Shown here: positions 1 to 7,111 of the stretch, piece after piece
How positions within the stretch are numbered: position 1 is the first letter of the stretch
Layout: each line of letters begins with the position of its first letter
Source: an uncultured Chloroflexota bacterium
GTDB taxonomy: Bacteria; Chloroflexota; Anaerolineae; Aggregatilineales; Phototrophicaceae
Direction of reading: 5' to 3'
Length of the DNA: 7,177 bases
Assembly: GCA_937927665.1 (NCBI GenBank)
Contig: CALBRY010000563.1
Span: 1 to 7,177, forward strand
Notes under the pieces: generated by a model
The model's database searches: none
The model's input: the letters and a program-made list of their open reading frames with translations, nothing else
What the model was told of the DNA's origin: nothing
Position numbers and translations under genes: made by a program

Positions 1-383
1 ACGCCGACGAAACCAACAAATCCGGCACGGTTGCGCAGCACTGCCCGCGATGCGGCGCGCAGAGAACGCCCGATTGATGCAAGCGACCGGATCAGGTATT
101 GGGTGCGTGTCTCGGTAAAATCAACTTCGTCGATTGCCGCGCGCGAAAGAAACGGATCGTCTTTCGTAGTGTACGCATACGAGACGACAACCGCTGTTGT
201 CAGGAACATCATCGGCAAGCCGCCGAAAAAGCCGCATGCAAACCCGCTGAGGATACACCCGAAAAAACCGCCGATTCCGGCGCGCACTTTTTTCAACCTC
301 AACCCGACAATCAGCGGAACCAATCCGACAACCGCACCAATCAGGATGCCGAAAGGAGTTGCAACGGTTGAGAAGCCGATCAT
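1..383 (-). CDS. DppC-like ABC transporter permease, N-terminal part (truncated by window edge)
   Basis: Inner-membrane permease subunit of a Dpp/Opp-type ABC importer, partner of the DppB-like protein encoded just upstream. 127 residues are visible. I assign it to DppC mainly from position (directly after a DppB-like gene) and from RAVLRNRAGFVGFVG at residues 113-127, which resembles the usual cytoplasmic start of DppC-type permeases just before their first membrane helix. The approx. 90 residues before it are extra: two Gly-rich hydrophobic segments at about 10-29 and 36-70, separated by KKVRAG, followed by a charged linker (YTTKDDPFLSRAAIDEVDF). The ATG overlaps the dppB-like stop as ATGA (380-383), and a GGTGAGGAG ribosome binding site lies at 395-403 within the end of the upstream gene, so translational coupling is likely. 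The EAA loop and remaining helices lie outside the window. The chance that the extension is a separate protein is low, because the frame is uninterrupted. Confidence 0.8.
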   Translation of the reverse strand, partial: MIGFSTVATPFGILIGAVVGLVPLIVGLRLKKVRAGIGGFFGCILSGFACGFFGGLPMMFLTTAVVVSYAYTTKDDPFLSRAAIDEVDFTETRTQYLIRSLASIGRSLRAASRAVLRNRAGFVGFVG

Positions 384-1471
384 CGTGCTTTTTTCTCCTC
401 ACCGATGCGAATGCGCGGATCAAGTATCCCGTACAACACATCCGCCAGCGTATTGGCGATGACAACCGCAAAAGCGATGATCAAAAAGACGCCTTGCATT
501 GTGGTGTAGTCTCGGTTGGCGATCGCACTGCTGAGCAAGCCGCCCAAGCCCGGATACACAAAAATCACCTCGATGATTACACTCCCGCCGATCACAAAGC
601 CGATGCTCACGGCAAGCTGTGTCACGAGCGGAAGCATCGCATTCCGCCCTACATATGCGGTCAAGATGCGCCATGAGCGTAAACCACGCGCGCGCGCCGC
701 TGTGACATATTCTTCGCCCAATGTCGAAAGGGTGCTGCTTTTCATCGTCAGCATCCAACCGCCAACGGTAGCGCTGATATACGTCACTACTGGCAAAAAG
801 GCATGCTCAAGGAGACTGCCAATATATTCAAGCGTAAATCCCGGCTGAACTTCCGGGTCAACCGCGCCCCGAAGCTGTCCTACGCTGAAAAGCTGAAGTT
901 GTACGCCCAATACGAGGACAATCAACAGCGCGATCAAATAGTTTGGGATGCTGAACGTAATCGAGGCGATAATCGTCATCACATTATCAAAGAAACTGCC
1001 GCGCCAGTATGCCATGGCGATCCCGACGAATACCCCGATGGTGAAGCTGAATAACAACCCCAATCCGATACTGAACAGCGTCCACGGCAGAAAGCGCATA
1101 ATCTGACCGAGGACAGGCGTTCCGGCGGATGTGATCGATTCACCGAGATTCCCCTGTAACACTTTGCCCAAATAATCGACATACTGCACGATCAGCGGCG
1201 CGTTGGGGTCAAAATCAAATAACCCCGCCGCTTGAGCGAGCGCTTCTTCGTAGGTGACATTTTGCGCTTGAATAATCTGACTGATGCGAATTTGGATCGG
1301 GTTTCCGGGCATTTGGCGGATCAGGATGAAGGTGAACGTGGTCACCGCCCAGATTGTGAATAGTCCTTGCGCGATAACACGAAAAGCATAACTGCGTAAA
1401 ATGCGCCGCATAAAACTCCACAGACCGCGTGGTGCTTCGGGCGCATCCGCCAGCGTAGAAGAAGAAGCCAT
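380..1471 (-). CDS. DppB-like ABC transporter permease (binding-protein-dependent transport, Dpp/Opp class)
   Basis: Membrane permease subunit that, with the DppC-like partner, forms the channel of a peptide/oligosaccharide-class importer. 363 residues, a little longer than typical DppB proteins (about 310-340) because of a 25-residue polar N-terminus. Hydrophobic segments are at about 30-52, 127-156, 163-190, 225-243, 279-304 and 325-349, the six-helix layout of this family. Family hallmarks: MPGNP at 54-58 after the first helix, GNLGES at 107-112, the EAA cytoplasmic loop at about 253-285 (EEYVTAARARGL, then NAMLPLV) that docks onto the ATPase, and YPGLGGLLSSAIANRDY at 306-322. It follows the solute-binding protein gene by 67 nt containing a hairpin, and its stop overlaps the next start (ATGA). 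Its own ribosome binding site is weak (AGGT about 12 nt before ATG), so expression may depend on the upstream gene. The DppB family is secure; the substrate cannot be read from the permease. Confidence 0.93.
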   Translation of the reverse strand: MASSSTLADAPEAPRGLWSFMRRILRSYAFRVIAQGLFTIWAVTTFTFILIRQMPGNPIQIRISQIIQAQNVTYEEALAQAAGLFDFDPNAPLIVQYVDYLGKVLQGNLGESITSAGTPVLGQIMRFLPWTLFSIGLGLLFSFTIGVFVGIAMAYWRGSFFDNVMTIIASITFSIPNYLIALLIVLVLGVQLQLFSVGQLRGAVDPEVQPGFTLEYIGSLLEHAFLPVVTYISATVGGWMLTMKSSTLSTLGEEYVTAARARGLRSWRILTAYVGRNAMLPLVTQLAVSIGFVIGGSVIIEVIFVYPGLGGLLSSAIANRDYTTMQGVFLIIAFAVVIANTLADVLYGILDPRIRIGEEKKAR

Positions 1472-1493
1472 AATGACAGATACCTAACTGTAA

Positions 1494-1518
1494 AGGGGCA
1501 TAGTGATCCTATGCCCCT
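1494..1518 (-). promoter_or_regulatory. Intercistronic hairpin between the solute-binding protein and permease genes
   Basis: A perfect 10-bp inverted repeat, AGGGGCATAG / CTATGCCCCT, with a 5-nt loop. In the transcribed (minus) direction it is followed only by TTTACAG, so the U-tract is too short for an efficient intrinsic terminator. It lies 20 nt past the stop of the solute-binding protein gene and 22 nt before the permease start. In importer operons such structures often stabilise the upstream mRNA 3' end or partly terminate transcription, giving more binding protein than permease. That role is inferred from position and structure. Confidence 0.7.
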
Positions 1519-1523
1519 CTTGT

Positions 1524-1529
1524 ATTATA
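1524..1529 (-). promoter_or_regulatory. Possible -10 element (TATAAT) of an internal promoter for the permease genes
   Basis: A perfect TATAAT on the minus strand lies between the binding-protein stop and the hairpin, in the position expected for an internal promoter driving the permease genes. No convincing -35 element is seen 16-18 nt upstream (the region is GC-rich, inside the end of the preceding gene), and there is no extended TGn. It may be chance. Confidence 0.25.
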
Positions 1530-1538
1530 CGGTGCGGT

Positions 1539-3284
1539 TTAGCCCGCCGGACTCAGGACGCCGGTTGCCAGCAGGATAATCGTGAAGTTATCCCCGCCGC
1601 CATTCGTCCAAATCGGATCGTCTTCGGCAGGTGCGCCCGCCACCAACGACTCGTTAAGCGGATTATTGGTGTACGTTTCGTACAGAGGCAGGATCGGGAG
1701 CATATCGTTAAATACCTGCGAAACTGCGAACACTGCTTCGCCCTGTGTCGCCGTATCCAACCCCGCACCCGATGCGGCAATCAATGCCTGAAGATCGACC
1801 GCTTCGCCGTTCCAGTCGAACTGCATCGGGAAGTTCATGCCCGGTTCGCCTTCAACACCCGCGTTGTAGTTGTAACGGAACAACGGTTGATTAAAGGTTG
1901 CGTTCGGGAACGGTGAGCCAATACCCCAGTTACGAACGGTCAACTGGAATTCACCGCGAAGAGTTGCCTGTTCCTGTTCCGCTGCCGGGACGGCGCGGGC
2001 AGTAATCTGGAAACCGAACGCGTTCAGTTGATCGACCGCGCTTTGAACACCGCCCACCCAGTCAGCAAATTCTGCCGGGAAGGTGAGTTCAGCCGCAACA
2101 GGCGCGCCGCTGGCATCTTGCCAAACGCCATCAACCTGCGTGAAACCAACGCTTTGCAGCAGTTCGGCGGCACGTTCGAGATTGACTTCGTAGGGATTGA
2201 GCTGTGCCGTCTGATCTTCACTCAGCCAAACCGGAACGAGGTTATCTGAGAAGCCTGCCATAAATGTGACCGGACGAGCGCTCAAGCCTTTGCCGAGGAA
2301 TGCGGCTTCGGCACGGTCAATCACATACGCCATTGCCTGACGCACTTCCTTGATGTTCCACGGTGCGAGGCTGTGATTGAAGTAAATCGCCGGACCAGTG
2401 TACTGCGGACCGCGAATGATACGGATACCTGCATCCACGAACGACGCTTCGGTCGCGGGCGGGAAGCCATACGTGCCATAAGCAATATCGCCATTCAAGA
2501 ACAGCGGGGTGACAGCTTCGGTTTCGCCGTTCCACAAGCGAATTTCACCGAACTGAACCACACTGCTCAGGTGACTGTTGGGCTGCCATGTCAGGGTGAT
2601 ATAGCTGTCGCCCATGTCTTCGAGTGTGTAGTGATACGGACCGCTTGCGAGCAGAGTTTCAGGGCGGAAATCGCGGATTTCCTGAAGCAGTGCCTGCCAT
2701 TCAGCGCTCTCGTTGGTTGCGCCGCTGTCATAAAGGGCGGTAGCGCGTTCTGCGAAATCAGCGTAGGTTGCGGCGGCGCGGACGCGAGTCTTGAGCATCA
2801 GGCGCTCGGCGACAATCGACGGGTTTTTCAGAACAAAACGAACCGTGTGATCGTCTACACGTTCGAGATAGTCAATATAGGTGTAATCCGACCAACCAAG
2901 AATCCGACCAATCGCGTAAGTGGCGATCAGGTCATCCGAGGTGACGGGTGTGCCATCATTCCACATTGCGTCCGAGCGCAGAGTTATCACGTAAGCTGAT
3001 TCACCCTCGAAACCGAAGGATTCAGCCAGCAGTGGTTGATAGCGGGCTTCCGACCACAAGTAAATCGCACTGGGCATTTCGATTAGATCGTGATAAACCC
3101 CGGTATTCGTCTGAGGTCCGCCAGCAGAGAACGAATTCAGATGTGAATCCGGCGGCAGCGAATAGGGCCAACCACCATAGAAAACACCGGCAGGCGCTTC
3201 ATCTTGAGCGAGAACAGCGCCGCCCAACATGAATACCATCACTACCAGCGCGATGATCCAAGAAATCCGTAACCGTGCAGTCAT
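1539..3284 (-). CDS. Extracellular solute-binding protein, family 5 (SBP_bac_5), of the ABC importer
   Basis: Secreted substrate receptor that delivers its ligand (oligopeptide or oligosaccharide class) to the permeases encoded downstream. 581 residues from the chosen start. Residues 1-26 form a signal peptide: basic MTARLR, hydrophobic core to about 22, then AVLA before QDEAP. No Cys follows, so this is a signal peptidase I type and not a lipoprotein. Family 5 features include YVITLRSDAMWNDGTPVTSDD at 98-118, DDHTVRFVLKNP at 144-155, and YFNHSLAPWNIKEVRQAM followed by AYVIDRA, the helix typical of the second lobe. HLNSF at 48-52 resembles the early Asn-Pro-Phe-type segment often seen in this family. 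An in-frame ATG exists at 3377, but I prefer 3284: it has GAAAGG at 3292-3297 with 7-nt spacing, begins directly with a signal peptide, and the longer form would run across the candidate promoter. The ligand is not determinable; cello- or manno-oligosaccharides are as plausible as peptides. Confidence 0.92.
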   Translation of the reverse strand: MTARLRISWIIALVVMVFMLGGAVLAQDEAPAGVFYGGWPYSLPPDSHLNSFSAGGPQTNTGVYHDLIEMPSAIYLWSEARYQPLLAESFGFEGESAYVITLRSDAMWNDGTPVTSDDLIATYAIGRILGWSDYTYIDYLERVDDHTVRFVLKNPSIVAERLMLKTRVRAAATYADFAERATALYDSGATNESAEWQALLQEIRDFRPETLLASGPYHYTLEDMGDSYITLTWQPNSHLSSVVQFGEIRLWNGETEAVTPLFLNGDIAYGTYGFPPATEASFVDAGIRIIRGPQYTGPAIYFNHSLAPWNIKEVRQAMAYVIDRAEAAFLGKGLSARPVTFMAGFSDNLVPVWLSEDQTAQLNPYEVNLERAAELLQSVGFTQVDGVWQDASGAPVAAELTFPAEFADWVGGVQSAVDQLNAFGFQITARAVPAAEQEQATLRGEFQLTVRNWGIGSPFPNATFNQPLFRYNYNAGVEGEPGMNFPMQFDWNGEAVDLQALIAASGAGLDTATQGEAVFAVSQVFNDMLPILPLYETYTNNPLNESLVAGAPAEDDPIWTNGGGDNFTIILLATGVLSPAG

Positions 3285-3501
3285 CTTTAAGCCTTTCACG
3301 CAAAAAGGATTATCGGCAAACAGTAAATCTGCCGCGATCAAACTATATCCCGACGAGTCTCTACATGCAATTTTCACATTTGCGATGAAAAACCACCTAA
3401 ATATGTGATGGAGGTCATTCCCGTTTGTGGAATAATGATAGAACTTACATCCTGTCCTTTTCGTGGATGCGTTTTTTTCGATATACAGTTTTGAGGTTTA
3501 A
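3285..3501. promoter_or_regulatory. Divergent intergenic region between importer operon and acyl-enzyme genes
   Basis: 217 bp without a gene, AT-richer than its surroundings, separating two divergently oriented transcription units. It holds the minus-strand promoter described separately. For the plus strand the only hint is AATAAT (3431-3436), a 5 of 6 match to a -10 element, without a recognisable -35. Between 3448 and 3469 a weak 5-bp inverted repeat (CATCC/GGATG, 12-nt loop) precedes a run of seven T, so it looks like a feeble terminator or attenuator in the leader of the KASIII-like gene. No clear operator palindrome is visible. Confidence 0.55.
3342..3370 (-). promoter_or_regulatory. Candidate sigma-70-type promoter of the ABC importer operon
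   Basis: On the minus strand, TTGCAT (3365-3370) and TATAGT (3342-3347) are separated by exactly 17 bp. The -10 matches consensus in 5 of 6 positions; the -35 keeps the TTG. A start of transcription near 3335 would leave a leader of about 50 nt before the solute-binding protein ATG at 3284. This is the best promoter match found in the divergent region. Confidence 0.5.
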
Positions 3502-4503
3502 ATGACTTCTGTAGGCATCGCAGGTTTTGGTACGTTTTTCCCCACAGCAATTCAGACGGCGGCAGACCTCGCGCCGCTAACGGGTATTCCTGAACCGGTT
3601 TTACGAGAAAAGATGGGGATTCGCCAGCGTCACATAGCAGGTGAGCGCGATACTGTTACCTATATGGCGAGTCAGGCGTCGATGAAGGCGCTCGAAAGCG
3701 CGGGTGTATCACCCGAACAGATCAAGCTCGTCATTTCACACGGTAGTGAGTACAAAGACCACATCGTCTGGAATGCTGCCGCCAAAATCCAGCACAACGT
3801 CGGGGCGGTAAACGCCTATTCATTTGAAATCTATGCGTTGTGCGCGGGTGCGCCGATTGCCATGAACATGGCGAAATCCATGATGATGGGCGATCCGCGT
3901 CTGGAATATGTCCTACTGGCGGCGGGCAGTCGTGAAAACGATTTGATCAATCTCAAGAATGAACGCTCACGCTTCATGTTTAATTTCGGGGCGGGCGGCG
4001 GCGCGATGCTGCTCCAGCGCGGCGCGACCCGTAACTTGATTCTCGGCGCATCAGCGATTACTGACGGAAGCCTGAGCGAAGCCGTCATCCTGACCGATGC
4101 CGCGATCGGTGATGGTCAGCCTGTTGTTGGTGAAGTCAAAGGGCGGCTTGATGTGACCGACCCCGAATACATGGCTTCGCGTCTAGGCGATACATCCCTG
4201 ACGAATTTCGTCCGGGTTATCCGCGAATCGGTCGAATCGAGCGGCGCGTCACTTAGTGATGTGCGCTTCCTCGGTATCACCCACATGAAGCGGTCATTCT
4301 ATTTGGAAATTCTCCGCGCTGTTGGGTTGACCGCCGACCAGTCGATCTATCTTGAAGATTACGGGCATGTACAAAGCGTCGATCAAGTTCTGACGATTGA
4401 ACTAGGGTTGGCGGCTGGCAAGATTAAGCCGGGTGATCTGATCGTTCTGGCGGGCGCGGGTACAGGCTATACATGGAGCGCTGTCACTGTACGGTGGGGA
4501 TAG
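3502..4503 (+). CDS. KASIII/FabH-like 3-oxoacyl-ACP synthase III family protein (non-classical active site)
   Basis: Thiolase-fold enzyme of the beta-ketoacyl-ACP synthase III family, expected to load an acyl group from CoA or ACP onto an active Cys and then condense it or transfer it. 333 residues, close to FabH (about 317). The N-terminal half carries FGTFFPT (9-15) and EKMGIRQRHIA (36-46), then the nucleophile Cys114 in YALCAGAP. The C-terminal half has His261 in GITHMKRSF, corresponding to the FabH catalytic His, and ends with GAGTGYTWSAVTVRW, very like the FabH terminus. Where FabH has its catalytic Asn in GNTSAAS, this protein has GHVQSVD at 288-294, so Asn is replaced by His289, with Asp294 nearby. 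Such changes suggest a specialised synthase or acyltransferase and not the housekeeping FabH. GAGG at 3493-3496 lies 5 nt before ATG. It ends in TAG, 113 nt before the ligase gene. Family assignment is firm; reaction and acyl substrate are unknown. Confidence 0.9.
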   Translation: MTSVGIAGFGTFFPTAIQTAADLAPLTGIPEPVLREKMGIRQRHIAGERDTVTYMASQASMKALESAGVSPEQIKLVISHGSEYKDHIVWNAAAKIQHNVGAVNAYSFEIYALCAGAPIAMNMAKSMMMGDPRLEYVLLAAGSRENDLINLKNERSRFMFNFGAGGGAMLLQRGATRNLILGASAITDGSLSEAVILTDAAIGDGQPVVGEVKGRLDVTDPEYMASRLGDTSLTNFVRVIRESVESSGASLSDVRFLGITHMKRSFYLEILRAVGLTADQSIYLEDYGHVQSVDQVLTIELGLAAGKIKPGDLIVLAGAGTGYTWSAVTVRWG

Positions 4504-4616
4504 CGTAGTGTAGACCAATGCCATCCTTCAATGATGGCAAACTGCGCTGCGAAGGACTAGTTTTATAGCTCAAAATATAGGGTGAAAGAACCCATTTACG
4601 CTGTTGAGGTTTTCTT
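4504..4616 (+). other. Gap between KASIII-like and ligase genes, with two small hairpins
   Basis: 113 bp without a gene. A 7-bp stem TGCCATC/GATGGCA (4519-4525 with 4533-4539, 7-nt loop) lies just after the KASIII-like stop but has no T-run, so it is not a convincing intrinsic terminator; it could be an mRNA-stabilising or processing hairpin. A 4-bp stem GGGT/ACCC (4580-4583 with 4590-4593) lies near the ligase ribosome binding site. AT-rich sequence at 4558-4580 includes TATAGG, a poor -10 match with no -35. Co-transcription of the genes on both sides is likely but not certain. Confidence 0.45.
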
Positions 4617-6179
4617 ATGATACGCGCTTCTGATTGGATTGATTTTCACGCTGATCGTACCCCCAACCAGATCGCCATGATCGAACAGGCGACCGGGCGT
4701 TCGCTCACATATGCCGAAATGAACGACCGGGCGGCTCGATTGGCGGGGTACATGCGTGATCATTGGGGAATTGAACCCGGTGATCGCATTGCTATCTTGG
4801 GCAAGAATTCAGTCGCCTATTTTGAATTTGAATTCGCGTGCATCAAGCTCGGCGCGATGATGCTGCCGCTCAATTGGCGGCTTGCACATCCTGAACTTGT
4901 CTTCATCCTCAATGACTCCGCGCCAAAAGGCATCGTCTACGACGCCGAATTTGCCGATCGTATTCCGCCGCTTGTCGTTGAAACACCCGCAAAAAACACG
5001 ATGCGGATTGACTTTGGTCAGCCGCCCGTTGATGATGCTGTCGAATATGAAACCGCGATCGCATCATCGCAGACACGTATCGTAATGTCCTCCACCGCAG
5101 CACATGACACACCGATCACGATCATGTATACCGCCGGGACAACCGGACGCCCGAAAGGGGTCTTGATCACACACGGCATGACGCTCTGGAATGCGATCAA
5201 CATCAGCACGCCTGCCGGACTTAGCTACGAGAGTGTGTTCTACTGTGTGCTGCCGACATTCCATACGGGCGGGTTAAACCTTTATGCCAACCCGATCTTG
5301 CATCAAGGCGGAACGAATATCATCGCCCGTCAGTTTGACGCCGAACTCACGCTAAAAACCTTGAGCGATCCTGCTATCGGCGTGACGCACTTTTTCGGTG
5401 TGCCATCCGTCTATCTATTCCTGAGCCAGCACCCGGATTTTGAAAAAGCGGATTTGAGCCACATCAAATCATGGGGATGCGGCGGTGCGCCGCTGCCGGT
5501 GAGCGTGCTAGAAGCATTCGCCAAGCGCGGGATTATCATTCAACTCGGCTTCGGCATGACCGAAACTAGCCCGACCGTTTTCCTGATCGATAAAAAGCGC
5601 GTGATGGTCAAGCCAACAAGTGTTGGCAAACCGTTGCTGCACACCCGTGTGCGCGTGATTGATGAAAACAACCACGATGTCGCCCCCGGCACTGTCGGCG
5701 AAGTCGTGATCAGTGGACCGAACATCACGCCGGGATACTGGAATCGCCCGGACGCGAACGAAGACAGCTTTTTCATGGATAACGATGGCAACCGTTGGCT
5801 TCGCAGCGGCGACGCGGGAACGATCGACGACGAAGGCTGTATCTACATCGTTGACCGCTACAAAGATATGTATATCAGCGGCGGCGAGAACGTTTACCCC
5901 GCCGAAGTGGAACAGGTCATCTTCCAGATCCCCGAAGTCGCAGACGCCGCCGTGATTGGCATACCGGACGCGCGTTGGGGCGAAACAGGCATGGCGATCA
6001 TCGTGGTGAAGCCGGGATGTACGCTCGCCCAAGAACAGGTAGTCGAACACTGTGCGAAAAATCTAGCGAAATACAAGGTTCCGCGTTCAGTCACCTTTAT
6101 CGAGGTGCTGCCGCGCAACGCCGCCGGCAAAGTATTAAAGCGAGAACTTCGCGCCCAGTTCATTCCATCAAGTACATAG
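4617..6179 (+). CDS. AMP-forming acyl-CoA synthetase / acid-thiol ligase (ANL superfamily)
   Basis: Activates a carboxylic acid with ATP to an acyl-adenylate and then, typically, to the CoA thioester, in the cytoplasm. 520 residues, typical for medium- and long-chain acyl-CoA ligases of this superfamily. All core motifs are present: the Thr/Gly-rich ATP loop TAGTTGRPKG at 172-181, HTGG at 216-219, GFGMTETSP at 311-319, SGDAG with Asp399, the hinge DRYKDMYISGGENVYP at 413-428 (Arg414), and the C-terminal catalytic Lys505 in NAAGKVLKRE. It should therefore be active. GAGG at 4606-4609 stands 7 nt before ATG. The hydrolase follows after 8 nt, its ribosome binding site overlapping the TAG stop of this gene, so the two are surely co-transcribed. 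The order (KASIII-like, ligase, hydrolase) suggests it supplies the activated acyl group to the synthase. Chain length cannot be read from the sequence; a beta-lactone synthetase (OleC-like) role is an alternative but less likely. Confidence 0.93.
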   Translation: MIRASDWIDFHADRTPNQIAMIEQATGRSLTYAEMNDRAARLAGYMRDHWGIEPGDRIAILGKNSVAYFEFEFACIKLGAMMLPLNWRLAHPELVFILNDSAPKGIVYDAEFADRIPPLVVETPAKNTMRIDFGQPPVDDAVEYETAIASSQTRIVMSSTAAHDTPITIMYTAGTTGRPKGVLITHGMTLWNAINISTPAGLSYESVFYCVLPTFHTGGLNLYANPILHQGGTNIIARQFDAELTLKTLSDPAIGVTHFFGVPSVYLFLSQHPDFEKADLSHIKSWGCGGAPLPVSVLEAFAKRGIIIQLGFGMTETSPTVFLIDKKRVMVKPTSVGKPLLHTRVRVIDENNHDVAPGTVGEVVISGPNITPGYWNRPDANEDSFFMDNDGNRWLRSGDAGTIDDEGCIYIVDRYKDMYISGGENVYPAEVEQVIFQIPEVADAAVIGIPDARWGETGMAIIVVKPGCTLAQEQVVEHCAKNLAKYKVPRSVTFIEVLPRNAAGKVLKRELRAQFIPSST

Positions 6180-6187
6180 AGGATTTT

Positions 6188-7111
6188 ATGAGCATACCAA
6201 CCCTTCCCGGAATTACGGCAAAAACGGTTACGACGTCGCGCTTGACTACGCGCGTGCTGTTCAGCGGCGCGGATGATGGTATTCCCGTCCTGTTCCTGCA
6301 TGGTAACGCTTCTTCAGCGACGTATTGGGAAGAAACCATGCTCGCGCTTCCGGCGGGCTACCGTGCCATCGCACCGGATCAACGCGGCTATGGAGACGCG
6401 GATCGCAGCGCCAAAATCGATGCGACACGCGGCTTAAGCGATCTAGCGGATGATGCCGCTGCGCTGCTGGATCATCTCAGCATCCAGCGTGCACACATCG
6501 TTGGTCACAGCCTCGGCGGATCAGTCGTGTTCACGATGCTGATGGATCATTCTCCCCGCTTCCTGACGGCGACACTCGCCGCGACGGGTTCGCCGTATGG
6601 CTTCTGCGGCACGAAAGACGCCGAAGGCACGCCGAACTATCCCGACTTCGCCGGATCGGGCGGCGGGATCGTCAACCGCGCATTTGCTGATCGCATGGCA
6701 TCAGGCGATCGTGGTGTCGAAAATCCACAGTCTGCGCCGCGCATTGTGATGAACAGTTTCTACTGGAAACCCGGTTTCGTCGCGAAACGCGAAGAAGAAC
6801 TGCTTACATCGATGATGTCCGAGCATATCGGCGATCAGGAATATCCCGGCGATCTAACCCCGTCCGCGAATTGGCCCAATGTCGCCCCCGGCGTGTTAGG
6901 TCCCGCAAATGCCCTCTCGCCGAAATATACCGGCGATGTCAGCCGGTTGTTCCGCATCGAGCAAAAACCGCCGGTTCTGTGGGTGCGTGGTGAACACGAT
7001 CAGATCATTAGTGATCGCTCGATGTTCGATCTCGGTACGCTGGGATCGATGGGGTTCGTTCCGGGGTGGCCCGGTATGGACGTTTTCCCGCCACAGCCGA
7101 TGGTTACGTAG
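6188..7111 (+). CDS. Alpha/beta hydrolase, apparently cut short by an in-frame TAG before the catalytic His
   Basis: Serine hydrolase of the alpha/beta fold, probably acting on an ester, thioester or lactone. 307 residues from ATG at 6188 (GAGG at 6179-6182, 5-nt spacing) to TAG at 7109-7111. Visible features: FLHGN at 36-40 (oxyanion strand), DQRGYGDAD at 64-72, nucleophile Ser108 in VGHSLGG, and likely acid Asp271 in WVRGEHDQIISD. A cap-like region rich in Gly, Pro and aromatic residues spans about 135-250. The third catalytic residue, a His normally in a GH motif near the C-terminus, is absent. The frame stays open after the TAG to the window end with family-like sequence, so the stop looks premature (CAG to TAG would restore Gln). 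Either the gene is decayed, the stop is read through, or the base is a sequencing error. The longer frame open from 5975 is not preferred because it overlaps the ligase gene by about 200 nt and lacks its own ribosome binding site. Confidence 0.82.
   Translation: MSIPTLPGITAKTVTTSRLTTRVLFSGADDGIPVLFLHGNASSATYWEETMLALPAGYRAIAPDQRGYGDADRSAKIDATRGLSDLADDAAALLDHLSIQRAHIVGHSLGGSVVFTMLMDHSPRFLTATLAATGSPYGFCGTKDAEGTPNYPDFAGSGGGIVNRAFADRMASGDRGVENPQSAPRIVMNSFYWKPGFVAKREEELLTSMMSEHIGDQEYPGDLTPSANWPNVAPGVLGPANALSPKYTGDVSRLFRIEQKPPVLWVRGEHDQIISDRSMFDLGTLGSMGFVPGWPGMDVFPPQPMVT

Noticed and set aside
519..526. GCGATCGC octamer, also at 5055-5062, as a sign of cyanobacterial HIP1 repeats
   Set aside because: Only two copies in 7 kb, both inside coding sequence; far below HIP1 density, and the rest of the window does not point to cyanobacteria.
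2373..2999. Long open frame (208 codons) on the plus strand opposite the solute-binding protein
   Set aside because: Shadow of the real minus-strand gene; no ribosome binding site or recognisable domain.
3285..3377. Longer N-terminus for the solute-binding protein, starting at the in-frame ATG at 3377
   Set aside because: The extra 31 residues would place a polar stretch before the signal peptide, the start has no ribosome binding site, and the region overlaps the best promoter match.
3448..3477. Intrinsic terminator or attenuator in the leader of the KASIII-like gene
   Set aside because: There is a run of seven T after it, but the stem is only 5 bp with a 12-nt loop, too weak to call as a terminator.
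4519..4539. Intrinsic terminator after the KASIII-like gene
   Set aside because: The 7-bp stem is not followed by a T-run, and the downstream genes are in the same direction with related function.
5508..6050. Long open frame (180 codons) on the minus strand opposite the ligase
   Set aside because: It lies wholly antisense to a gene with all family motifs and reads as low-complexity shadow sequence without recognisable features.
5975..6187. Extension of the hydrolase frame upstream into the ligase gene
   Set aside because: It overlaps over 200 nt of a well-conserved ligase C-terminus (including catalytic Lys505), while ATG at 6188 has a good GAGG site and starts a normal hydrolase N-terminus.
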